From NCBI GenBank assembly GCA_905221605.1, contig CAJNDS010001302.1, forward strand, positions 1 to 64,000: a DNA stretch of 64,000 nucleotides, given 5' to 3'. Under the pieces are notes generated by a model that worked only from the letters and a program-made list of their open reading frames with translations, made no database searches and was not told where the DNA came from. The position numbers were made by a program, and so were the translations under genes. Below, piece after piece: positions 29,701-40,519 of this stretch. Position 1 is the stretch's first letter. Each line of letters begins with the position of its first letter. Origin of the DNA: Symbiodinium natans. Lineage: Eukaryota; Sar; Dinophyceae; Suessiales; Symbiodiniaceae.

Positions 29701-31780
29701 GGACAGCACTCTGCCAGATGCACACTGCAAAGTTAATCCAACGAAGCCTGGAGCCTTGATGTTCGCCGAACGCATCAGCAGCAAAGCTTCCTGGGCACTT
29801 GCTGCACAAATTCCTTTCAGCACTGTGCACTTCGGGTGGACTGGGAAGGTTGCATGGGCAAAAGCATCAACCCAACGACGCGACATCCGTGAACTTATAC
29901 GCTGACCAGCCACTACCATTCGCGGGTTGAGCCCCATCCTTGCACCAGAGCGAAAAAAACAAGCGAGGATGGAAATCTGACAAACTACGGTATTGTAAGT
30001 AAGGAACGTGACGCTTCTGATCAGAATTTTGTGTTTCGGGGGTCGGGCTTCAAACTGTTTGCCTGCCAAGAAACCATTGGCCAAATTCCCGAACAACGCT
30101 GTCTGAGGCATCGGTCAAGTCCTGCTGGCATCAACTCTGATAACTGGCGATCAATGCATGGGCTGGCCAGATGAAGTCTGACCACTGACCCCGTCGTACT
30201 TCCTGGCCCCTTACAGGGTGCAACCCACTCTCCCTCAGTCCATGTCCAATTTGGTGAGGGAACCGTTCCTCACATTGGAGGGACTGACTTACTTCTGCTC
30301 GGGAGTTCCGCAATACTCGCATATGATCTCCAAATCCATGCCATTTCAATCAATGAGCTCCCGCCAGTGCCGGAGCCCGGCAATACTGCTTGCTGCGAAC
30401 GACCAACGTTCGCGAAGCGAAACATCTGGTTGCAGCCGGGGGGCATGGCCACTTGCTGTCGATCTACATGTCGCAACTTCTGCCTAAAGGCATCCAATTA
30501 TTAAGTTTCCGCTCGGGCTTTGGCGCCGAGGCAATTTTGGTGTGGTACGGCATGAGCTTTCCAAGCAACCAGGAAAGCTTCCGCCATTAATCATTTGTGT
30601 TGAAACTTAAAGGTTTTCAACTACCCAACAGGCGCAACGACGGAAACACCATAGCATGTCAAAGCATGCCTCTTCATCTTCTCCACATGCTTCAAGGCCA
30701 GGCGACGCCTGAAGGCAGACCTTCAGCACGCCCGAATTAAAGCTTCAACCCGGACTTAAACGGTCAACTCTTTCTTTCGGCCACGCAACTGGATGACGAG
30801 GACCTTCTGATGAAAAGCTCGCATGTCAAAGTCCCGGGACGAGCATGCTTGAGCCTGCAAACCGGACTACGAGTCGAAAGTCGTATGCAGGTGTGACCAC
30901 GCATTGTACTGTTCAACTTGCTGCTCCAATGATACCCAAACCACATCAACGACAAGCTCAGGCATGAGCTCCATCCATGAACTCGCACAGAAAGTTCTTG
31001 TAGTCCTCGTCAAACCAACTCACTCTAGTCGTGCAGTGATTGAAGTGCGCAACATTGATCCTCATACTGGCGCCCTTTGTCGTCTAGGACGGCATACCCC
31101 AAAAGCCTCAGCACACAAAAACAGCTTTGGAAGCATGGCAAGAAGGCACCCGGATTCGACCCATCAAGCAGCCAAGTTTCCAGTGGTAATACCGCAACAA
31201 TTCCAAGGCAGAATCCTGCGGGCAACAAGAAAACACAGCAATGAACCCTTAGTTTTGGTCTCGTTCCATGTCATGCGACATGTGCATGCAACACAAACCA
31301 AAAGGCATCATCCTTATCCCGGAAGTGGGCATGCTCGGACCGGGCGAGCTCCTATCACACAACGGTGCATGTTCTTGGTGTTTGAATCACTAAGCCATCT
31401 TTTTCCGCGAAACCTAGCTGCAATTGATCTGAAACATGGTCAAGTGCAAACACATGCTTGAAAACCACAACAATGCGCATCTTGTGTCTCATCTTTTTGG
31501 CTAAGCTTTGGTCGAAATGCCTGCTGGAATTGTTTGGTCCAGGATGCTGGCTGCCGGTTTGACCCAAACTTGCGTTAGCCGGCGTTCCGTTTGTTTATAC
31601 CAGAAACATCCTAAATTTGCCTGTGCTTCCTTCTCTTTATTTTTCCGGAGAGGGCGGGGGGGCTCCATGACATAAACACTTTCTTATCCAGAACTTCGAT
31701 GCCAACCTGTTTCAACAACGTCATAAATCGAACTTCCCTCAAACGAGGCCAAACGAGTCAGCCTTTGCCGTCACGGGCGT
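26800..31780. other. No recognised gene; a few coding-like minus fragments
   Basis: Protein-like minus-strand pieces: 29340-29169 (LLGEERAILTFFALGVEHLP and a membrane helix, ending at a stop), 28605-28500 (GVLASLESVYVVLWQERVSF) and 29940-29720. Between 26957 and 27185 two degenerate copies of a roughly 180-bp unit both encode LDAxxLxHAQV on the minus strand. None matches a family I know, and none could be joined by splicing. Confidence 0.3.
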
Positions 31781-32109
31781 GTTCCACAACCGTGTCGCCT
31801 GCGCAGTTGCTGAAAGGCGAATGAAGTACGTCGGCAAGTGCAGGACCTTCAATCATTCCTACGAAACGTGCATGTGGCTCGATGTGGCCTCCAAGTGGAC
31901 ATGCAACGCATGCGTCGCCGGCCATTGGTGGTGCATGCCGATGAGCGCTTTTAACTTGGATGTTGAGTTTGCGAATGTGTTGCCAAGTCTTTGCAAACTT
32001 ACAAGAATTCCAACAATCACAACGTTGAACTGCAAAGCAACCAGGGCCGATACTGGTAAGGCAACGCCGTCGACCACCAAGCTTTTGACTTCAAGCCTGC
32101 CTTCCGTCT

Positions 32110-32540
32110 CCTGCTCCAAAGCGGGGAGGAGCAGGAGGAGCAGGAGAGGAGCAGCAGGAGCAGGAGAGGAGCAGCAAAAGGAGCAGCAGGAGCAGGAGGA
32201 GCGAAGGAGGAGCAGGAGGAGAAGCAGGAGGGGGAGCAGGAGGAGCAGAGGAGAGGAGCAGGAGGAGCGAGGAGGCAGGAGCAGGAGGAGCAGAGGAGAG
32301 GAGCAGGAGGAGCAGGAGCACCAGGAGCAGGAGCACCAGCAGCAGCACCAGCAGGAGCAGGAGCACCAAGAGCCGGAGCAGGCAGGAGGAGCAGGAGCAG
32401 GAGGAGCAGGAGCACGAGCAGGAGCACGAGCAGGAGGAGCAGGAGCAGGAGGAGCAGGAACAGGAGGAGCAGGAGCAGGAGGAGCACGAGCAGCAGGAGC
32501 ACGAGCAGGAGGAGCAGGAGCAGGAGGAGCAGGAGAACGG
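32110..32540. repeat. GAGCAG minisatellite
   Basis: About 430 bp of (GAGCAG/GAGGAGCAG)n variants on the plus strand with CACCAGCAG interspersions. It opens a 313-codon plus ORF (31779-32720) rich in Arg/Ser/Gly and a Leu-rich minus ORF; both are by-products of the repeat. Confidence 0.95.
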
Positions 32541-32582
32541 CGAATAACAGCACGGGGGGGGGGGAGGGGGTGGGGATCACCG

Positions 32583-32790
32583 GGTCACAGAGCTTGCAAA
32601 TCTGGTCTCCCGTTTGCTTGGTTTCAGGTCACAGAGCTTGGAGAATCTGGTCTCCCGTTTGCTTGGGTGGGAGGCCCTGAACACAACAGCCGGGAAACTT
32701 TCAGGTCACAGAGGCCCTGAAACAACAGCCGGGAGACCACATGTTTCACAGGTCACAAAGCTTGGAAAATCGACAACAGCCGAAAGAGAC
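32583..32790. repeat. 44-bp repeat with GGTCACAGAGCTTG units
   Basis: Two adjacent 44-bp units (starts 32583 and 32627) share GGTCACAGAGCTTG and TCTGGTCTCCCGTTTGCTTG. Two further partial units start at 32704 and 32751, with interspersed CCTGAA(CA)CAACAGCCGGGA segments. Immediately upstream of the Ty3-like remnant. Confidence 0.85.
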
Positions 32791-32859
32791 AAAAAAAAAT
32801 TTGGGTGTTTGTAGTTTCGTTGTGCGGTCCGACCGGAAGCACTCAGGCGTAGGTAGCAC

Positions 32860-35800
32860 AGAGCGTGGACTCAAGAAGTCGGAAAACAGCGTGGCCAGCC
32901 TGCGTTTGCATTGCTTGCGCAAGACCAGTGACTGGTCGACTTCACAATTGGGGGCTGTTCTGGGAAACGTTCAGCTCTTGTGCCTACGGCCTTTGTGGGC
33001 GAGCACTACGTTGCTTGTCCGCCGCGGTCCGTGTCCAGGACGCGTGGACTGAGTTCCACGCTCGCGGCCTGAGATCCAAGGCGCAAGATGGTCCGGCGCC
33101 TGCGGACCAGCTGGTGAGGACCCTGACGATGCGCATGATAATCAGCAAGAGATCAAGTGCATCTCCAGTAATGAAAAGGTCTGGAGATCCCCGTCCGACG
33201 TCCCTGCCGGGCTTGTCGGCCTCCAGTCACCGGGACCAGCTCCTCCTGCAGCAGCAGGTGAGCCGGGAGCAGGTCCGTTGCCTTGGTGGTTTGCACACTG
33301 CCCAGGGTTTAGGCGGTGTAGGGGTTGCAGGTGTCTCATCTGCGGCCCGCGGCCAGGGCGCGATGGATGGCGATTCCCCTTTGCGCGTGAAGCTAGCGGC
33401 CCTCAAGCGAGGTTCAGACGGCGGAGGCTCACAGACCGGGTCCCAACACCCGGCGGGCGATCTTGCCGCCGCACTCGCTGCTCAAACGGAGGTGCTGAAA
33501 GAAGCGCTTGCCCAGAGAGGCGGCGAGAGCTCGATCACTACGGTCAAAACTGACCTCACGTGGCCGACGTTGACCGACGACAAGTCGGACACGCGAGACG
33601 TAGTCTTGTTCTACGAGGAGCAAAGGCAAGCTCACCGGGCATCAGTTTGAGCCTCTGTTCGAGGCCTCCATTGCTGATCTGGAGGCGGTCGGACTAAGCA
33701 AGACGCCCCGAGAGCTGTATCTTTCCTATTTTAGGAAGATGCCCCCGTATCTTCAGAAGGAGATCAGGAACGACAAGAGGTTGTGGCTCGGAGATCCCAA
33801 GGATGGTGGGTTGAGAGGGCCCCAGACCTGGGAGGAGTGCCACAAGGTCGTCCTGGAGTACGAGCAGAGAGAAGCAGCACAGGGCTGTTTCCCACTCTGT
33901 GTACACCGCCACCGGTTCGCAGGGCGCGGACCCGACGGTCGTGCAAGCCGAGGCTCAGAAGGAGATCAAGAGTCTCAAGGCCGCTGCTAAGGCCGCTGCA
34001 AAGGGAGCAGCCGCCGCGGCCAGAGCTGGCGCGGACCAGACATATGCTGCTATTGAAGGGAGCTGGCAAGGGAGCAGATTTGCTTCCACTTTCGCGACCA
34101 TGGGAGCTGCCTGAAAGGGGACGCCTGCCCGTACAGCCACGACAAGGAGCTTTGCAAGAAAGCTCTCGCGGCGAAGAAGGGCGAACCAGACCTTTGCCAA
34201 GGGAAAGGGCAAGGGGAAGGGAGGTGGCAAGACGAAAGCCAAAGCGAAGCCTAAGGCTGCGGCCAAAGGCGCGGCGAAGCCACCAGGCACCGTTTGCCCC
34301 TTTTTCTCCAAGAACGGGTCGCGCAAGAAAGGAGCCAGCTGTGGCCCTCCGGTGCCTCCATGTCAAATCCCTTCGCCGCAATCAGTGTCCAAATCGGCAG
34401 CTCAGGCGTCCTGGCGGGCGCCCCGGGCGCCGCCGGACCGGCCGCGGTGCAGCACGCGCTCCCGTTGAGCAAGGGCGGGCGGGACAAGTTCGCCACCTTG
34501 GATGATTTGCCCAAGGATTGGTGGAACCTCGCGGACAATGAGCCAGGGGGCTACCAGTACCGCACGGTAGTCCAAGTCCTCGACTGCAAAGTCGTGTATG
34601 CTCGACGGCTGCGCGGGAGCGAACCACATTACCGAGGAGCTCGTCGTCGGTATGATGAACCGGGCAGCTGAGCTGGGAATCGGCACTGAGGATCCCGGCT
34701 TCCCGTGGTTCGCCTTGAGAAGTGGGTTCAGCGGGAATTCGTTCACGGAATTGCCGCGAGAGCCCCGTTTCTCTCAAAGGGGCGGCTGTCCTGCGGGTCA
34801 CGTTGCTGGAAGGCACCGCAGACGACTGCCGCCCTGGCACCGAAATTTTCGTTCGGTACGTCCCATTGGCACGGACTGATCCTCGGCGGCAGAGCTTTGG
34901 ACTGCGCCGGAAGGATGGGCCTGGGATTCAGGCCGGGCCCCGACTTTCACGTCCTCGATACCCTGGGAATTAGGATGCCCAGGTGCGAGGATCACACCAG
35001 GAGTCAAGCCTGGACGACGCGTCATGCGCCGAGCTTGGGGGCGGAAGGGGGTGCTGGCGCGGGTCGTGCGGGAGTCAGGTGTCTCCGCCGAGGGATCCCT
35101 GTCAGAGGTCGTTTTTTGAATGTGGGGTCGAGGCGTGCCAAGTCTATGGCCCACCGGGGAGGGTAAAGGTTGTGTTGCTTGCAGCCCAAGAGTGTGATCA
35201 CTCTCTCCAGCCGGGCGAGGTGGTGCGGAAGTGCGTTCCGGCCTCATTGGTTCGGTCTGCAACTGTGGCGCAGTTGAGACGGTGTTTGAGACGGAGACGT
35301 CTCCGCAGGCGTGCGCGGACTGCGGGGTCGCCACAGCGTCCGCTGACCATGACCCGTGCTTCGCCTGCGGGTCCGCATCCAGGGCCGCGGCAAGAAGCTT
35401 TCAGGGTTGTTCCTCGCGCACGCGGTCCTTTGGGCGGCTGCGTACCGGCGCCAGGATCGGTGCGCTGTCGGTCCTTGCCGCCGCGACTGTTCTCGCTTCC
35501 GTGTGTGGCGGGAGCGGCCCGGTTGGGCGCCCAGTGGAGGAACCTGGAGTGCTTAGCTGTTTGGATCAAGCGCTGATTCGTGGTGGGAGGCTCCAGGCGG
35601 TTATGCGTCTGTGTGGTAGGCGCCCTGCGCAGAAGGACCTTTCGGGAGACGCCTTACGAGACGTGCTTGTTGCAGCGCGCAGGTGAGGCATGGCGACCTT
35701 TGGGACACGAGGGACTTGCGAGTGGCGGAAAGCATAGCGTGTGATGAAGCAGTTCCCGTCACCGAGCGCCTCGCGGTCTTCAGGACACGCAAAGGGCCAC

Positions 35801-37020
35801 GCTGGGCTGGCTGGCTTGAAGGTTCAGCCACTGCCGGAAAGGGCGCGAGCGGTGCTGTTCGCCCGGCAGACGCGGTCGACACGGCGCGCTGTCCGAGCTA
35901 CCACATAGTGGAGAGCTGGGACATTGACAAGATGATCGAAGAGCCTCCGACTGACTACTACTACCGCCATCCCAATCGGGCGGGACGGGAGTTCGCCTGA
36001 CGAAGAATCAGGCTGTAATTGACTTCCCCCCTTTGTGGGAGGAACTGCACATCCAGCAATTTCTTGGGCGCGCAAACTGGTTGCGCGGCTATTTGCCTGT
36101 GGAGTACGGGCACGCAGCCAAGATCCTGGGGCAGTGGCAGAAGCCTGGGGCCGTCTTTCCTGAAGGCGGGCTGGGCTCAGCCGCCACCGAAGGGTGCAAG
36201 GCGTTCAAGGCTATTAAGCGCATGATGCAATTAGCCTTGCGACCTTCGATGAGGCCTCTCCTGCAGATGGGTCGTGCCCTCTTGAGCAGATCGCGGATGC
36301 ATCAGGCATCGCGGTAGGGGGTAGTGTCGTGCAAATGACACGAGACCTGAGCCAGCTCAAGACTCACAGACTCACTCAAAGAGTCTGACCCCTGCGGAGC
36401 AGAACTGGCCGCCCCTCATCCAAAAGGCCTTTGCTCAACTCGAGGTTAAGCGAGCCACGCGTCGCTTGTTCGGCTCCATCAAGACCCTGTGCTGGACTGA
36501 CCACGCAAACTTGACGCGTGCGCAGACCTCAGATATAGGGATGGATCCGAAACTGGTCCGGTGGGTTGCCGAAATCCTCATGGATGGGTCAGACGGTCGC
36601 TCTGCGACGCTGGGGGACAGTTTTAGCCGCAATCCCAAGGATCGGGACACGTTGCTTGCGGCTAGGACGAAAGACCTTGAGGGCCTCACGGGTCAACTGC
36701 GAGGTTTTGACCTGGACCAGTACCTGGGCGAAGGTAGCGAGGGCGACGGTCCCGTGCCCTGGGCGGTCGGCAACGACGCCGTTCCAGAGCCTGCGGGCCA
36801 CGCCCAGGCCGCGGCTGTGCCGATGTGCGTCGTCGCAACCCTGCCGGCGCGCGTCATAGTGGTGTTCGACTACGTGCGTTGGAAAGAGCAAGACGCAGAA
36901 CTGACGGAGATCAGGCGCGTCTTCCAAGCGAGTCTCCTCGGGGTTTCGGTTGCTGTCAGGGGTTGTTGGGGTCCCTTCGAGGATACCGACGGGCTTGCCT
37001 CGCACTTTGACTGAGGGCCC
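32860..37020 (+). pseudogene. Decayed Ty3-like gag-pol polyprotein
   Basis: GC-rich plus-strand block whose frame changes repeatedly. Order: a gag-like part (LTWPTLTDDKSDTRDVV near 33555-33605; LTGHQFEPLFEASIADLEAV and PPYLQKEIRNDKRLW at 33630-33790); a perfect C-x8-C-x5-C-x3-H zinc finger at 34081-34140 and a damaged second finger near 34295; a retropepsin-like segment (MLDGCAGANHITEELVVGM, 34598-34655); a Cys-rich zinc-ribbon-like stretch near 35250-35370; a connection/RNase H-like part (QQFLGRANWLRGYLPVEYG near 36054-36110, then LFGSIKTLCWTDHANLT near 36465-36515). The RT palm with its YxDD box is absent between about 35990 and 36030. Frameshifts, stops and internal deletions make it non-functional. 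No LTR pair was found. Confidence 0.75.
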
Positions 37021-37189
37021 GCAGGCTCGCAGGGACAAAGTAAGAAGATCAAACGCATCAGGGAATATTCGCATTGTAGAATCTTGAAGGCGCTTTTTAA
37101 GAAGCTCTCAAGTATCATGAGCTCAGTTGCGCTCGATCCTGTGTTGCGAAAGCGGGGTACCAATGCTTGTCTTTTGACTCGGAATATCA

Positions 37190-39600
37190 GGTGGTAACCA
37201 GTGCTCTTAAAAAAAACATCAAGCCTTGAGAACAAAGAGCTGAGGAAGTGCGGAAAAGGTGATCGCGCCGCCTCCACCAAGTGTCCGCACTGCAGCTGCC
37301 TGCAAACTGCTGGCCGCGCGCGAGATTGTTGCTGCTCGCTTGGGCCCACTCCACGCTCCACCGGCCGGGCCCCTTAGGCCGCCCCACAACAGGAAGTTCC
37401 ACATGCTCATTGCCCCCGCCTGTGGAGGCGGCCAATTCGTCCAAGAATTTGGCCCTGGCGTGAGAGACATTGGCAGGCATGGCGACATTGCCTTCGTGAG
37501 CAGGACACGGCGGCGCATGAATCTGAGCATGAGATTCTGCAGAACGGGTTTGCTCGGAATCAGCTTGGAGCTTATCAGCCTGTTCCTGGGTCAGCTCGCC
37601 AGCCCGGACGCGCCGAGCCAGGTTTCTGGCTTTGCAGGGCCGTTGGAGTTTGGCTTGTGACTTTCCAGGTGTTGGAAGCGGACAAGGTGAGTCGGCATGT
37701 GGAGCACTCCAACCACGTTTTGTGCCACTTCCAAGTGTGGGAATTTTCATCCTTACCATCAACAAGGTCTTGCATGTACTTCTTACGGGTGCTATGGCCG
37801 GGACCTCGCCCAACATTTTTGGTGTACTTCCGTCCCTTGGGTCGGCCAACATCCTTTGCGGGCTCATGCTCAAACAGTGACGGGTGCATACCTTTCTTCG
37901 CCTGAAGGATGGCCACAGCCTCCACATGGGCGTCACTAGCTTTGAAGTGTTGCAGGCCGAAAGCCCCTTGCCGCAGCTTCCCCTGCCAGGTTGTCCACCA
38001 CAGCATTGGCCTCTCGGCGCCACAACTGGGTGCCACCAAATTTGGCTCGGAAAGATGGCTCATCTAGATGGCTGTTGATCCATGTAGTGCGGACATGACG
38101 GTTTGGCTTTTGGGAGACTCCTCCCATAGGTCAATGTGCGCACCTGAGGGGTGAAGTTTGCCCCACTGCTTGCTGACATATTGACTGTCGAGCGTGCAGT
38201 CAACACGCCCAGTGGTTCTAGTAAGCAAGGTGGCAAAGGCGAAGACCTCGGCTCTCTGCGCTGTTTGCGCACCAGCAAAAGTGCCTGATATGGTAGCCAC
38301 GCATTCCAGAACAGAACCTTTGAGGCGGAAAGCAGCAACGGCAAAACCTGCTGAGGAAAAGCGCTGGTCAGGCGAGGGTCCGCCAGAGCCATCTGTGGCA
38401 TAAACACCAAGTGGCGAAGTGTGTTGGTACGCTGCCGTAGATCAGGGGTACTGCAGAAAAAAAGCCCTACTGGAGACTCTAGGCAAGAAAAACAAGCAAG
38501 CAGGCGGTGCAGACTGACGCGGAGCTTGTTTTGACGTCGATCTCATACCCGAGAGTCTCCTGACTTGTGTCGGTCCCGCGACTGACGACTTCCTCAGAAG
38601 GCTTGAGCTCTGGGAGGAACGGATGGCACTTTTCACTGCCGACACGCAGGCCACGTCTCTGGGCCTCAGCCAGTATTGGGATGACAGTGTAGCACTTGGA
38701 GTGCACCAGGCCCTTGCGGCATTCGGATTTCCGGCCTATCAACACCCGCCCCCGAAACCCCACCGTACACATGCTGGGGAAGGCAGGTCGCTCTTCATTA
38801 GCGGGATGAGTGGCAGAGGTGAGAGAATGCACCCGCTTCCGTCTCGGGCAGTATCATTCACACCGCCATTCACACCGCCAACTCTTATGCACTAACGGGC
38901 CTGGAAATGGAACAAGTCCGAATTAGTGATCTCACTCACCGCCCGCTGCTGCTCTCGTCTAGTGGCAAGGCAACGCGTCGCATGCATTGTTGCTCTCTAC
39001 CCACACATTGAAGGATGCCACTTGCCTGCGAGTGTGAGGGGATTAGCGCTGCCCTTACCATGAAGCCGGCCTTGGCACACTTGCACACGCCACACAAGTG
39101 GCTTCTCCGCCGGTTCACACGGCGCATGAGCGCTCTTCCTGGTCTTTTTTTGTTGCACAAGGGCCACCCGCTCCTCCTGCCTCCTAGAGCGCTCGACGTA
39201 TTGGTGCCTGGCTTAGTGGGTGTGGTGGCGCGTTTGATGGCTGCCTGCTCCGGGTAGTGATACTGCTCCAAAGGCTCCTCCTCAACTTCCGGTAGCCAAG
39301 CACATCAACAAGGCGCTCAAGTGGGAGGGGAAGCCACATGTCGGACCAAGCTTGTGGCAAGTCAGTCAGGTGAGGCTTGGCCTCCTGCAATAGGATGCCC
39401 GTGCACTCACCTCTCAATTCCATGATTCCCCGCTTAGTCGCAGGCGGCAGTTTGAGGAATTTCTCCGTATCCTGCCGCGTGACTTGCCGTCCCAGCACGG
39501 CTTTGACAAAAGCTTGGGAACGTTCCGGCAGTTGGACCGAGCCACAAGCGACTGGCGCTCGTGACTTTGGGACGGCGATGCTGAAACAAAAAAAAACCGG
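37190..39600 (-). pseudogene. Decayed minus-strand retroelement with RNase H domain
   Basis: An RNase H type 1 domain reads on the minus strand from about 38405 to 37985: ATDGSGG (first Asp), TAQRAEVFAFATLL (Glu), CTLDSQYVS (Asp) and REANAVVDNLAGEA (last Asp). It is followed by a basic tail to about 37200 with Cys pairs. Upstream (39590-38940) is an open stretch that begins after a textbook acceptor (a T9 run then GTTTCAG, near 39580) with RQDTEKFLKLPPATKRG and later HLCGVCKCAKAGF; one frameshift lies near 39285. Probably LINE-like; no RT palm was recognised. It may alternatively be two unrelated fragments. Confidence 0.6.
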
Positions 39601-39698
39601 CTCTCATGAGTGCTACGCGAACTATTTTATTGCAAAATCTCCAACTCCGGGAAACTTTGTCCATCAGGGTTCTGGAAATGGCAAGGGAGCGTTGATCC

Positions 39699-39703
39699 AA
39701 AAA
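39699..39703 (-). terminator. Pol III T5 terminator after the tRNA-like gene
   Basis: TTTTT in the minus sense begins immediately after the discriminator base of the tRNA-like sequence. Confidence 0.6.
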
Positions 39704-39796
39704 CGACCCAGGGTGGACTCGAGCCACCATCAAAGGTGTGTCAGCGCCATCAGCGGCTCTGCAACAACAACGCCTTGCCCATTAGGCTACTGGGTC
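39704..39796 (-). tRNA. tRNA-like gene with aberrant anticodon arm (Arg-like)
   Basis: 93 nt. The acceptor GACCCAG pairs perfectly with CTGGGTC, the D arm matches an A box (TAGCCTAATGG), and the T arm GGTGG-CTCGAGT-CCACC matches a B box. T5 follows the 3' end directly. Acceptor and arms resemble eukaryotic tRNA-Arg. The 42 nt between D arm and T arm do not fold into a 5-bp anticodon stem with or without a canonical intron after position 37, so the isoacceptor cannot be named. Either an unusual intron, a decayed tRNA, or a tRNA-derived RNA. Confidence 0.5.
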
Positions 39797-39848
39797 CCTG
39801 GTTCTTGGCTGTAAAATAAAAATTTACTCGTCTTTTTGCCAGGTGAAA

Positions 39849-39921
39849 TAGCGGAGCCTGGTTTCGATCCAGGGACCTTTGGGTTATGAGCCCAACACGC
39901 TAACCACTGCGCCACTCCGCT
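39849..39921 (-). tRNA. trnM(CAT): tRNA-Met (CAT), elongator
   Basis: 73 nt cloverleaf: acceptor AGCGGAG with CTCCGCT plus discriminator A; anticodon stem TTGGG/CCCAA with loop CTCATAA (anticodon CAT); T stem CCTGG/CCAGG with loop ATCGAAA. No intron. A T5 run lies 27 nt downstream (39818-39822). The stem sequences differ from typical eukaryotic initiators (no GGG/CCC initiator anticodon stem), so elongator is preferred. CCA is not encoded. Confidence 0.95.
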
Positions 39922-40277
39922 CCTGCAGAGGAAGGTTGCCATTATTTCCAAAAACCGATGAAAACATATCCAAAAGTACTTTGCGCACACGCAAAGAATG
40001 CGACACATCACAAGATACGAAACCCAGTGTGGATGCTATGGACGCTTATGTTTCGGGCCTTCACAACAATCTGGCAAATCCCGAAAAAATGTACCAACAT
40101 ACAGCACGTTGGCCAAAACTGTCACAGTCCTGCCAACTGGCTTAAACAGCTGTGGCAGCTTGGATCAGTCTTGTCCAAAACGCAAACCCAATGTTGGAGA
40201 TTTGACGCAGGTTCCCAGACCCGGACGCTGCTTAAGTGCGCTGGAGGCCGAACGATGTGTCAGGCTAAAGCAACAAA

Positions 40278-40364
40278 CGCCAGAGAGGGGGAATCGAGCC
40301 CCTGCATGTCCCCATGCCCCATGGACTGAAGCCATGTCCAGGCACCAGCCTGACTCACCCTGGC
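40278..40364 (-). tRNA. trnU(TCA): tRNA-Sec (TCA), selenocysteine
   Basis: 87 nt, the eukaryotic length. It has the 9/4 fold: a nine-position acceptor GCCAGGGTG against CTCTCTGGC with a single T-T mismatch at position 8, as in animal tRNA-Sec, and a 4-bp T stem GGGG/CCCC around CTCGATT. The D stem is 6 bp (TCAGGC/GCCTGG) with a 4-nt loop; anticodon stem CATGG/CCATG with loop CTTCAGT gives TCA; the long variable arm is GCATG/CATGC. Discriminator G. It decodes UGA as selenocysteine after charging by seryl-tRNA synthetase. It lies 62 nt downstream of tRNA-Ser on the same strand. Confidence 0.92.
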
Positions 40365-40426
40365 CAAGGTATGTTTCCTCATTGAGTTTTTGGCTCCTTG
40401 TGCAGTGCACACAGCCTGGATGCAAA

Positions 40427-40508
40427 CGACACCGAGGGGATTCGAGCCCCTGCGGGCAGAGCCCAATGGATTTCTAGTCCATCTCCTTAACCACTCGGAC
40501 ACAGTGTC
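40427..40508 (-). tRNA. trnS(AGA): tRNA-Ser (AGA)
   Basis: 82 nt class II tRNA: acceptor GACACTG with CGGTGTC (one G-T pair), discriminator G, GTCCGAGTGGTTAAGG D arm, anticodon stem ATGGA/TCCAT with loop CTAGAAA (anticodon AGA), long variable arm TGGGCTCTGCCCGC, T arm AGGGG-CTCGAAT-CCCCT. Very close to conserved eukaryotic tRNA-Ser. No T4 run separates it from tRNA-Sec. Confidence 0.96.
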
Positions 40509-40519
40509 TTCTGGCAGTC

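Noticed and set aside
29374-30111. 245-codon minus ORF
   Set aside because: Mixed composition with no domain or consistent exon edges; parts may be exonic but the ORF as a whole is not convincing.
31779-32720. 313-codon plus-strand ORF and Leu-rich minus ORF
   Set aside because: Driven by the GAGCAG minisatellite; the parts outside it show no conservation or splice context.
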